In this document: one piece after another, positions 1 through 5,298 of the stretch
How the letters are laid out: every line of letters starts with the position of its first letter
Position numbering within the stretch: position 1 is the stretch's first letter
Source: an uncultured Clostridium sp.
GTDB lineage: Bacteria > Bacillota_A > Clostridia > Lachnospirales > Lachnospiraceae
NCBI GenBank assembly: GCA_900556965.1
Contig: USQV01000086.1
Span: 1-5,298 of the forward strand
DNA: 5,298 nucleotides
Reading direction: 5' to 3'
Notes under the pieces: generated by a model
What the model saw: only the letters and a program-made list of their open reading frames with translations
The model's database searches: none
What the model was told of the DNA's origin: nothing
Translations under genes and position numbers: made by a program

Positions 1-552
1 ATCCTCGGCATTATGGGTGGATATCAGGAGAAGCCTGCCTTTCGTATATTCCCGTATCATTCGGATCGTGGCAAGCTTTGTTTCCCGATCCAGTCCGGTG
101 AAGGGCTCGTCCATGATGATAAAGCTGGCCGGAGCAAGAATCGCCCGCAGGATCGCGGTGCGGCGCTTCATTCCTCCGGAAAACTCCCGAACCGGCTTGC
201 CAAGGGAATCTTTGGGCAGAAGCCTTTGGATCGCCGTTTCGATTTCCTGAGATGAAACAGAATGTCCTGTGACAAGACGGATATTCTGCAGGGCAGTACA
301 GTCCTCTAAAAGCCGGTCTTCCTGAAAGACGGCAGAGATCCGATGGCCGGTAAGACCGGTAATGGTTCCGGAATCTGGCTTTTCTAAGCCCATCAGGATA
401 CGGAAAAGTGTTGTTTTTCCTGCACCTGAGGGTGCCATCAGACAGTAGGTATGTCCATCGAAAAGAGTAAGAGAAAGCTCCTTTAATACGAAGTCCTCTC
501 CAAATGCTTTGGAGAGGTTTTTTATTACAATATTTTTCTGTTCAGCTTCCAC
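1..552 (-). CDS. ABC importer ATPase, NitT/TauT type (3' end outside window)
   Basis: This is the cytoplasmic ATPase that would power the importer encoded just upstream. I read 184 residues before the gene leaves the left edge. The P-loop APSGAGKTT is at residues 40-48, the Q-loop glutamine at about 77 (VFQEDR), the signature FSGGMKRR at 124-131, Walker B FIIMDEP at 144-150 with Glu149 as catalytic base, the D-loop GLD at 153-155 and the H-loop STHN with His180. All nucleotide-binding motifs are therefore present, and only the tail after the H-loop is missing (family members are usually about 240-260 residues). The first P-loop glycine is Ala40, a mild deviation. The start is GTG at 552, chosen because AGGAGG lies 7 nt upstream and the next in-frame codons lead straight into the NLSKAFG beta-strand. 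The GTG overlaps the permease stop by 11 nt. The SsuB/TauB/NrtD-like family is recognisable, but the substrate is not. Confidence 0.93.
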   Translation of the reverse strand, partial: MEAEQKNIVIKNLSKAFGEDFVLKELSLTLFDGHTYCLMAPSGAGKTTLFRILMGLEKPDSGTITGLTGHRISAVFQEDRLLEDCTALQNIRLVTGHSVSSQEIETAIQRLLPKDSLGKPVREFSGGMKRRTAILRAILAPASFIIMDEPFTGLDRETKLATIRMIREYTKGRLLLISTHNAED

Positions 553-1339
553 TTTCTGTCCTCCTTTTTGGAATACCATATCCGATGGTCTGTTTTAAAA
601 GATATAAGAATACCTTTTCAAAGGCTGTGCTTACCAATAAGATTGTGAGCGTCCAGGAGAACAGCTCGCCGGTGCTTAAATAGATCTTAGCCATATAAAG
701 GCCCTCTCCGATGGAGCCTTGGGGGACGCCGATCACCTCGGCTGCGATCCCGGATTTAAAGCCCATGCCCAGTGCAGTCTTAAGAGCGCTTTCCAGATAG
801 GGATAGAGAGCCGGTCTATAGATGGATAGAGCCTGCTTTCGGAGGGGGACGCGAAATACCCGGGCCATCTCCAACAGGCGGAGGTCCGTGTGGCTGAGTC
901 CGGCGATCGTGTTGATATGGATCACCGGGTAGACAACAAGGAAGGAGATCAGGACGGAGAGATTTTCTGCTCCGGTCCAGATCAGGGCGAGGATCACAAA
1001 AGAGGCCACCGGGATCGATTTCATGAGCTGGATGGCCGGGGAGAGAAGCTCGCGCAAGAAGGGACGGTAAAATGCGAGGCACCCGGTCAGCATACCGGAG
1101 AAAAAGGCCAAAAAGAATCCAAGGCTGATGCGGCTGAGGGAAGACAGGATCGCTTTCCAGAAGCCTGCATCAGTCACCTGTACCGATAAAGAACGTATGG
1201 TATCGGCTGGCCCTGCAAGCAGGATACGGTTATGGATCATAACCGTAAGAAGCTGCCACAGGGCCAGCCAGAACAGGAAAATAAAGGCATTTTTAAACCA
1301 GCCTCGGAATCGTTTATTGCACATAATAGAAATCATCAT
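542..1339 (-). CDS. ABC importer permease, NitT/TauT (BPD_transp_1) family
   Basis: This is an inner-membrane channel subunit that would pair with the ATPase and the binding lipoprotein of the same operon. At 265 residues it has the usual length of SsuC/TauC-type permeases. I see about six hydrophobic segments: residues 17-35, 71-91, 110-122, 128-147, about 185-205 and about 227-249. Between the fourth and fifth lies an EAA-type loop (EMARVFRVPLRKQ, about 157-169, followed by IYRPALYPYL), the site where the ATPase docks. The conserved glycine of the EAA motif appears to be replaced, so this is a divergent version. The start is uncertain: ATGs occur at 1339, 1336 and 1324. None has a clear Shine-Dalgarno. 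The one at 1324 gives MCNKRFRGWFK, a typical short basic N-terminus, and overlaps the lipoprotein stop by 11 nt, the same overlap as at the next junction. Translation is probably coupled. The substrate is unknown. Confidence 0.93.
   Translation of the reverse strand: MMISIMCNKRFRGWFKNAFIFLFWLALWQLLTVMIHNRILLAGPADTIRSLSVQVTDAGFWKAILSSLSRISLGFFLAFFSGMLTGCLAFYRPFLRELLSPAIQLMKSIPVASFVILALIWTGAENLSVLISFLVVYPVIHINTIAGLSHTDLRLLEMARVFRVPLRKQALSIYRPALYPYLESALKTALGMGFKSGIAAEVIGVPQGSIGEGLYMAKIYLSTGELFSWTLTILLVSTAFEKVFLYLLKQTIGYGIPKRRTESGS
560..565 (-). promoter_or_regulatory. Ribosome binding site of the ATPase gene
   Basis: A perfect AGGAGG on the minus strand ends 7 nt before the GTG at 552. It lies inside the 3' end of the permease gene. 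It decides the non-ATG start of the ATPase and shows that this start does not rely on coupling alone. Confidence 0.85.
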
Positions 1340-2480
1340 CCGGGAGCTTACCGCCTACGGAATTTGGATTCTGCTCAAACAGAACCTTAAGATATCCGGA
1401 CAGAGCCTCCTTCATTTCTTCTCCGGAGAGAAAACTTAAGCTGCAGTAGGGAAGTGCCTTTTTTGCAATCGGCGCCTTTGCGACGATGCCGGCGGCTTCA
1501 ATTAAGGAAGCAGTGGTATCGGGATCTTCTGAGGTAAAGGCGATAGAGGCTTCATGCTCTTTAAGGAAGGTGTTTACCTGATCCGGATGGGCCTTCAGAA
1601 ACTCTGTATTTACGATCGTAACACCTGTTACAAGACGGCCGCCGTCTTCCTTCTGTCCTTCATCCCAAACCTTTGAGAGATCCATGATCAGAGAGAGCTT
1701 GTCGTTTTGTACCATTGCCGCAGCTGCAAAGGGCTGCGGTAAAAGACCGATGGAATCCGGATCTTTGGCCAGCACAGAGGCAACCTCCGTAGCCTCAGAT
1801 TTAAATTCCAAGGTTACATCGGCATCACTAAGTCCTGCTCTGGTGAGGAGGTAGCGGAGTGCATATTCCGGAGTCGCTCCCTTTCCGGTGAGGTAAATGG
1901 TCTTTCCCTTCAGCTGGTCCATCGTCTGAATGGAGGTGTCGGAGGACACCAGATAGAGGACGCCGAGGGTGTTGATGTCAATGACGGTGACACCGCCCTC
2001 TGTTTTGTTGTAAAGAACACCGGAAACATTGGCGGGAAGCAGGGCGATATCTGTTTTTCCGCCTGCGACCATAGCGGTGAGCTCATCGGCAGCAGTAACC
2101 ATGGTAAATTCATAGCTGTTTTCGGTAGTTCCTTTTTTTGCATCATCCATGAGCTTTACAAGTCCCATGGTCGTCGGCCCCTTGAGGCCGGTAACACGGA
2201 TGACGGTTTCATTTCCGGTATCCGCTTTGGAAGCGGAATCAGTTTCATTAGCCGCATCTGCTTTGGAAGCGGAATCAGTCTCATTGGCAGGATCCGTTTT
2301 GGAAGCGGGATCAGTTTCATTGGCGGTATCTGTGTTTGCGGCAGAATCAGCTGCTGCAGCTTCGGAAACGGCAGCGCTGGTTTTATCCGCTTCGGAAGGA
2401 GTTTTTCCGGCAGCGGAGCAGCCGGTAAGAAGCGACATTCCGAGGGCGGCAGCGGCAACAATGGAGATCAGTTTTTTCAT
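1314..2480 (-). CDS. Substrate-binding lipoprotein of NitT/TauT-type ABC importer
   Basis: This 388-residue protein would capture the ligand outside the membrane and hand it to the permease. It begins with a lipoprotein signal peptide: MKK, a hydrophobic core at 4-16, and lipobox LLTGC with Cys21 as the lipidated residue. Residues 22-92 are a low-complexity linker rich in Ala, Ser, Thr, Asp, Glu and Asn, including three 12-residue repeats of the form NETD(S/P)ASK. The two-lobed binding fold follows from about 93 (VIRVTGLKGPTTMGLVKLM) to the end, with AGGKTDIALLP and a QPFAAAAM segment typical of the NMT1/SsuA-like superfamily. The linker makes it longer than the usual 320-340 residues. I chose ATG 2480 because GGAGGA lies 10 nt upstream and the signal peptide starts there. 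An upstream in-frame ATG at 2555 lies in or before the promoter. It is the first gene of the importer operon. The ligand is unknown. Thiamine precursors are unlikely on the context seen, because the leader is only about 40 nt and cannot hold a TPP riboswitch. Confidence 0.93.
   Translation of the reverse strand: MKKLISIVAAAALGMSLLTGCSAAGKTPSEADKTSAAVSEAAAADSAANTDTANETDPASKTDPANETDSASKADAANETDSASKADTGNETVIRVTGLKGPTTMGLVKLMDDAKKGTTENSYEFTMVTAADELTAMVAGGKTDIALLPANVSGVLYNKTEGGVTVIDINTLGVLYLVSSDTSIQTMDQLKGKTIYLTGKGATPEYALRYLLTRAGLSDADVTLEFKSEATEVASVLAKDPDSIGLLPQPFAAAAMVQNDKLSLIMDLSKVWDEGQKEDGGRLVTGVTIVNTEFLKAHPDQVNTFLKEHEASIAFTSEDPDTTASLIEAAGIVAKAPIAKKALPYCSLSFLSGEEMKEALSGYLKVLFEQNPNSVGGKLPDDDFYYVQ
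2207..2332 (-). repeat. 36-bp tandem repeat in lipoprotein linker (3.5 copies)
   Basis: Three full 36-bp units lie at 2207-2242, 2243-2278 and 2279-2314, followed by a half unit at 2315-2332. Each unit contains the core TTTGGAAGCGG on the plus strand and starts with TTTCAT or TCTCAT. Because 36 is a multiple of three, the units encode 12-residue repeats (residues 54-65, 66-77 and 78-89, then NET), and copy changes would lengthen or shorten the linker without a frameshift. The first two units are the most alike and the third has drifted further. Confidence 0.95.
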
Positions 2481-2506
2481 AATTTTCAATTCCTCCGGTA
2501 ATATTT

Positions 2507-2530
2507 TAGTTAGTATGAACATACTCACTA
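2507..2530. promoter_or_regulatory. Dyad operator candidate over the importer -10 and start site
   Basis: The core is a perfect inverted repeat, AGTATG-AA-CATACT (2512-2525). The symmetry continues outward after a single mismatched pair (2511/2526) with four more matching pairs, TAGT (2507-2510) against ACTA (2527-2530). It spans the predicted start site and enters the -10 box, the classical position for repressor binding. The regulator family is not identifiable. The motif does not match the Gram-positive LexA box. It could instead form a small hairpin at the 5' end of the mRNA. Confidence 0.5.
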
Positions 2531-2555
2531 TAACACAGGGAAAATGCAATGTCAA
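2527..2555 (-). promoter_or_regulatory. Sigma-70/SigA-type promoter of the ABC importer operon
   Basis: On the minus strand, a perfect -35 TTGACA (2550-2555) is followed by a 17-nt spacer and -10 TATAGT (2527-2532; five of six match TATAAT). The predicted transcription start is near 2520. That gives a leader of about 40 nt carrying the GGAGGA ribosome binding site of the lipoprotein gene, too short for a known riboswitch. Near-consensus elements imply a strong promoter that would need a repressor to be shut off. Confidence 0.78.
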
Positions 2556-2611
2556 AGCCGAGAGTAAAATCGAAAAAATGACCTAAAAAAATAAAGAAGA
2601 TCCAAAAAAAA

Positions 2612-2629
2612 TCGTTAAATCTTAAACAA
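2612..2629. promoter_or_regulatory. Possible Rex (NADH-sensing repressor) site
   Basis: The segment TCGTTAA-ATCT-TAAACAA matches 12 of the 14 fixed bases of the clostridial Rex consensus TTGTTAANNNNTTAACAA. Rex is known to control hydrogenase and fermentation genes in Clostridia by sensing the NADH/NAD+ ratio, which fits the gene downstream. Against it, the surrounding DNA is very AT-rich so chance matches are likely, one half-site is imperfect at each end, and the site lies 8 nt upstream of the predicted -35 rather than across the promoter. Confidence 0.3.
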
Positions 2630-2637
2630 AAAGATTG

Positions 2638-2666
2638 TTGCGGACAGGTTAAGGATGTGAGATAAT
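2638..2666 (+). promoter_or_regulatory. Extended -10 promoter of the hydrogenase gene
   Basis: The -10 is GATAAT (2661-2666; five of six) preceded by TGA at 2658-2660, which makes an extended -10 (TGnTATAAT type). Seventeen nt upstream is a weak -35, TTGCGG (2638-2643; three of six). The predicted start is near 2673, leaving a leader of about 50 nt with the ribosome binding site AGGAGGA at 2706-2712. No other candidate in the gap pairs two elements as well. Confidence 0.65.
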
Positions 2667-2723
2667 AAAGAACAATGAGAAAACAATTAAGAAAACATAG
2701 AAATCAGGAGGACAAGTAAGAGT

Positions 2724-4208
2724 ATGAAGACCAATGACGAAGCGCTGCTGAAGATCAAGTATAATGTCTTGCATGAAGTGGCAAAGCTGGCTTTTGCCGG
2801 AGAACTCGAAGAAAAGAGAGATGAGATCCCGTTTAAGCTGATCCCGGGCCCGAAGGCGCAGTTCCGCTGCTGCGTTTACAAAGAAAGGGAGATCATCCGT
2901 CAGAGGGTACGTCTTGCTGAAGGAAAATGTCCGAGTAATGTCCATAGCGACAATATGATCCAGGTTATTTCCTCTGCCTGTGAGGAATGTCCGATCACTC
3001 GTTTCGTAGTAACCGATAACTGCCAGAAATGTATGGGAAAGGCATGTCAGAACGCCTGTAATTTCGGTGCGATCTCCATGGGCCGCGACCGTGCCCATAT
3101 CGACCCCGGAAAATGTAAGGAATGCGGTAAGTGTTCTCAGGCATGTCCGTACAATGCAATTGCAGAGTTGATCCGCCCCTGCCGCCGTGCATGTCCGGTA
3201 GACGCGATCGATATGGATCTGGAGACAGGTATCTGCCGTATCGACGAATCCAAGTGTATCCAGTGCGGTGCCTGTGTAAGAAGCTGCCCGTTTGGTGCGA
3301 TCACAACAAAGGTATTTATCGTTCATGTTATCAATGAGATCAAGGCAGGCAAGAAGGTAGTTGCCATGGTGGCTCCGGCTGCTGAGGGAGAATTCGGCGC
3401 TGATATCACAATGGGAAGCTGGAGAACGGCTCTTAAGAAGGTCGGCTTTACCGATATGGTCGAGGTGGCTGTAGGCGGTGATATGACGGCAGCTTACGAG
3501 GCAATGGAGTGGGCAGAAGCCTACAAAGAGGGCAAGAAGATGACAACCTCCTGCTGCCCGGCCTTTGTAAATATGATCCGCAAGCATTATCCGGCGCTGA
3601 TCGATAATATGTCCACCACAGTATCCCCGATGGTGGCTGTTTCCAGAATGTTAAAGGCAAAGGATCCGGAGACGGTAACCGTATTTATCGGGCCGTGTAT
3701 GGCAAAGAAATCCGAGGCTGCCGATAAGAGCATCGAGGGCAATGCAGACTATGTACTGACCTTCGGTGAGGCGATCGAGCTTATGGGAGCAAAGGATGTG
3801 AAGTTAGAGCCGGAGGAGTACGCAGATCAGGAAGGAAGCGTATTCGGTAAACGCTTCGGCAATGGCGGCGGCGTTACCAACGCAGTTATCCAGTGCTTAA
3901 AGGAGCAGGGCCAGAGTACAGATATCAAGGTTGCAAAATGCAGCGGCCCGGCGGATGTTAAGAAGGCCCTTCTGTTAATGAAGGTCGGAAGACTTCCGGA
4001 GGACTTTATCGAGGGAATGATGTGTCAGGGTGGATGCGTCGGCGGCCCGAGCAACTTAAAGCAGGAGGTCGTATGGAAGAAAGATCGTGATGCTCTGATC
4101 GCAAAGGCAGATGGCAGAGGAGTATGGGAGAACCTTAAGAACTATGATATGGATTCCTTCTCCATGCACAGAAGCTTTGCAAAGAAAGAGGACGCAGAGA
4201 ACAAATAA
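2724..4208 (+). CDS. [FeFe] hydrogenase, group B type, with N-terminal Fe-S clusters
   Basis: This cytoplasmic enzyme interconverts protons and H2, probably with ferredoxin. It has 494 residues. The Fe-S part holds cysteines at 86, 89, 100, 103, 108 and 112, a ferredoxin motif at 131/134/137/141, a CxxxCP half-motif at 153/157, and another ferredoxin motif at 178/181/184/188. The H-cluster domain follows from about 210: L1 TSCCPAF (275-281), L2 GPCMAKKSE (323-331) and L3 EGMMCQGGCVGGP (430-442). By comparison with clostridial CpI, Cys278, Cys325, Cys434 and Cys438 should hold the H-cluster and Cys277 should be the proton-relay cysteine. GPC rather than MPC in L2, and VGGP rather than the GGGQ of group A in L3, point to group B. 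It ends with the SMHRSF tail I associate with that group. The ATG has AGGAGGA 11 nt upstream. Its own promoter and terminator flank it, so it is probably monocistronic. Active-site assembly needs HydE, HydF and HydG, which are not in the window. Confidence 0.96.
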   Translation: MKTNDEALLKIKYNVLHEVAKLAFAGELEEKRDEIPFKLIPGPKAQFRCCVYKEREIIRQRVRLAEGKCPSNVHSDNMIQVISSACEECPITRFVVTDNCQKCMGKACQNACNFGAISMGRDRAHIDPGKCKECGKCSQACPYNAIAELIRPCRRACPVDAIDMDLETGICRIDESKCIQCGACVRSCPFGAITTKVFIVHVINEIKAGKKVVAMVAPAAEGEFGADITMGSWRTALKKVGFTDMVEVAVGGDMTAAYEAMEWAEAYKEGKKMTTSCCPAFVNMIRKHYPALIDNMSTTVSPMVAVSRMLKAKDPETVTVFIGPCMAKKSEAADKSIEGNADYVLTFGEAIELMGAKDVKLEPEEYADQEGSVFGKRFGNGGGVTNAVIQCLKEQGQSTDIKVAKCSGPADVKKALLLMKVGRLPEDFIEGMMCQGGCVGGPSNLKQEVVWKKDRDALIAKADGRGVWENLKNYDMDSFSMHRSFAKKEDAENK

Positions 4209-4226
4209 ATAATTGTAAATGAGAAC

Positions 4227-4271
4227 AAAAAAGGCTGTCGCCTGCAGAAATGCAATGCGGCAGCCTTTTTT
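4227..4271. terminator. Bidirectional intrinsic terminator between convergent genes
   Basis: Two 15-nt arms, AAAAAAGGCTGTCGC (4227-4241) and GCGGCAGCCTTTTTT (4257-4271), pair with one G-U wobble. On the plus strand the stem ends in a T run after the hydrogenase stop (4208). On the minus strand the A run becomes the T run after the activase stop (4283). The 15-nt loop contains its own short stem, TGCA-GAAA-TGCA (4243-4254), closed by a GNRA-type tetraloop. One element therefore serves both genes in the 74-nt gap. Confidence 0.92.
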
Positions 4272-4282
4272 ATGTTCAGCGG

Positions 4283-5298
4283 TTATTTTTCAGGAGCATT
4301 TTCCTGTTCAGCAGCCAGATTTTTCTGAGCGGTCGCCAGCATAAGCTTGATACGGTTCAGCTGGTTGACCTCACTGGCTCCAGGGTCGTAATCGACGGCA
4401 ATGATATTCGCCATGGGATTTTCATGGCGCAGCTCCTTGATCACGCCTTTTCCGACAATGTGGTTCGGCAGACAGCCGAAGGGCTGGACACAGACAATGT
4501 TATTGACACCACTGTGGATCAGCTCCAGCATTTCTCCGGTAAGGAACCAGCCCTCTCCGGTCTGATTTCCGAGAGAAACAAACTCGTTGGCCATTACTGC
4601 CAGATTTTTGATCCGTGCAGGCGGTGTAAAATGCTTACTGTGCTCCAGCTCACGGCGGGCGGCCTTTCGGAAGAACTCCAAAAGGGAGATCGCCATGTTG
4701 CAGATATAGGCGGTGGAGCGCTTGCTTCCGAGATTGTCGGCCCGGAAGTTGCTGTTATAAAAGCAGTAAAGAAGGAAATCCATCAGATCCGGCATAACGG
4801 CCTCGGCTCCCTCAGACTCCAGAAGCTCAACAATATGGTTGTTGGCAGTAGGAGAAAACTTAACGAGGATCTCACCGACAATGCCGACCCGCGGCTTTTT
4901 GATATCAGTTCGCTCCAGCGTGTCAAAATCGTGGATGATTCCGCGGATATTGCGGGAAAACTCCATAATTCCGGTACTGCGGCGTTTGAGAGAGCGGATA
5001 CATATCTCCTTCCATTTTTCGTGAAGGGCGTTGGCAGAGCCCGGAACCTTTTCGTAAGGTCTTGTGGCATAAAGCACACGCATGAATACATCCCCGTATA
5101 CGACAGCCTGCAGGGCCTTAGCCAGCATCTGCGGTGAATAGGAAAAGCCCGGGTTTGTCTCCATGCCGTTTGCATTTAAGGAGATCACAGGGATCTGCGG
5201 CATTCCGGCCTTCTGAAGGGCCCGGCGGATAAATCCGATATAGTTGGAGGCACGGCAGCCGCCTCCGGTCTGTGACATTAAAATAGCTGTATGATTCA
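4283..5298 (-). CDS. BadF/HgdC-type activase-related protein, C-terminal part (5' end outside window)
   Basis: This is the C-terminal portion of a large protein of the 2-hydroxyacyl-CoA dehydratase activator family (long fused forms are about 1400 residues, with ASKHA ATPase domains at the N-terminus and an HgdB-like Fe-S part at the C-terminus). The reading frame stays open to the right edge, giving about 337 codons that begin NHTAIL before an internal Met at 5278, so that Met should not be taken as the start. Counting from it, TGGGCR has Cys8, KPRVGIVGEILVKFSP lies at 128-143 and CVQPFGCLPNH at 263-273 carries Cys263 and Cys269. These cysteines probably bind a [4Fe-4S] cluster. The family uses ATP to push electrons to very low potential, but the acceptor of this long type is unknown. 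The tail after about 320 (AAEQENAPEK) is polar and variable. No dehydratase genes are visible, so a role in amino-acid fermentation is not supported by context. The ATPase domains themselves are not seen here. Confidence 0.88.
   Translation of the reverse strand, partial: NHTAILMSQTGGGCRASNYIGFIRRALQKAGMPQIPVISLNANGMETNPGFSYSPQMLAKALQAVVYGDVFMRVLYATRPYEKVPGSANALHEKWKEICIRSLKRRSTGIMEFSRNIRGIIHDFDTLERTDIKKPRVGIVGEILVKFSPTANNHIVELLESEGAEAVMPDLMDFLLYCFYNSNFRADNLGSKRSTAYICNMAISLLEFFRKAARRELEHSKHFTPPARIKNLAVMANEFVSLGNQTGEGWFLTGEMLELIHSGVNNIVCVQPFGCLPNHIVGKGVIKELRHENPMANIIAVDYDPGASEVNQLNRIKLMLATAQKNLAAEQENAPEK

Noticed and set aside
2481..2520. Riboswitch (TPP or other) in the importer leader
   Set aside because: The predicted leader is only about 40 nt and lacks conserved riboswitch elements. 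Only the short dyad at its 5' end is visible.
2512..2525. LexA (SOS) box reading of the dyad at the importer promoter
   Set aside because: The Gram-positive LexA box has outward GAAC and GTTC half-sites around a 4-bp centre. Here the arms are AGTATG and CATACT, so the spacing and half-sites do not fit.
2481..2555. N-terminal extension of the lipoprotein from the ATG at 2555
   Set aside because: The predicted transcription start is near 2520, the extension would bury the lipoprotein signal peptide, and the Shine-Dalgarno fits ATG 2480.
2149..2586. Plus-strand open frame of 145 codons with repeated EAESVSLA-like units
   Set aside because: It is the antisense of the lipoprotein linker. Its repeats are only the shadow of the 36-bp tandem repeat, and it has no plausible promoter or ribosome binding site.
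2618..2636. Inverted repeat AATCTT/AAGATT with a 7-nt loop upstream of the hydrogenase
   Set aside because: The 6-bp AT-rich arms in AT-rich DNA are expected by chance. They overlap the better Rex-like match and have no T tract placed for a terminator.
2672..2687. ACAAT direct repeat with 11-nt period in the hydrogenase leader
   Set aside because: Two 5-nt copies in A-rich DNA are not distinguishable from background.
2649..3587. Minus-strand open frame of 312 codons opposite the hydrogenase
   Set aside because: The composition is that of a shadow frame (scattered Cys and His, no domain). It lies wholly across the leader and coding region of a clearly real gene.
4250..5137. Plus-strand open frame of 295 codons opposite the activase gene
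   Set aside because: It begins inside the terminator stem, runs antisense to conserved family motifs and shows no recognisable fold or ribosome binding site.

Overview
The window looks like chromosomal DNA from an anaerobic, fermentative member of the Clostridia. A Lachnospiraceae-type gut bacterium is my best guess, judged from protein character only, since no database search was possible. The evidence is a group B-type [FeFe] hydrogenase, a BadF/HgdC-type 'CoA-enzyme activase' protein, a Gram-positive-style lipoprotein binding protein, strong AGGAGG ribosome binding sites and AT-rich intergenic DNA between moderate-GC genes.

Layout. Positions 1-2480 hold a minus-strand ABC importer operon in the order substrate-binding lipoprotein, permease, ATPase. 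The ATPase runs off the left edge. Both gene junctions overlap by about 11 nt, so translation is probably coupled. Positions 2481-2723 are a divergent control region. It contains a near-consensus promoter reading left into the importer, with a dyad operator candidate over its -10 and start site. It also contains an extended -10 promoter reading right into the hydrogenase, with a weak Rex-like site upstream. Positions 2724-4208 encode the hydrogenase, apparently transcribed alone. Positions 4227-4271 form a long symmetric stem that can terminate transcription from both sides. Positions 4283-5298 carry, on the minus strand, the C-terminal part of an activase/dehydratase-like Fe-S protein that enters from the right edge.

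How the parts relate. The hydrogenase would dispose of (or take up) low-potential electrons, probably from ferredoxin. The activase family uses ATP to drive low-potential electron transfer through Fe-S clusters. Both fit an anaerobic redox lifestyle, but they are convergent and need not act together. The importer belongs to the nitrate/sulfonate/taurine (NitT/TauT) superfamily and its ligand cannot be read from sequence. Its divergent placement opposite the hydrogenase is compatible with shared control, but that is inference.

I see no tRNA, rRNA, CRISPR array, insertion sequence or prophage signal. The most interesting items are the operator candidate at the importer promoter, the 36-bp in-frame tandem repeat in the lipoprotein linker, the Rex-like site, and the unusual cysteine set and H-cluster loops of the hydrogenase. 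I do not see a clearly new multi-gene system.
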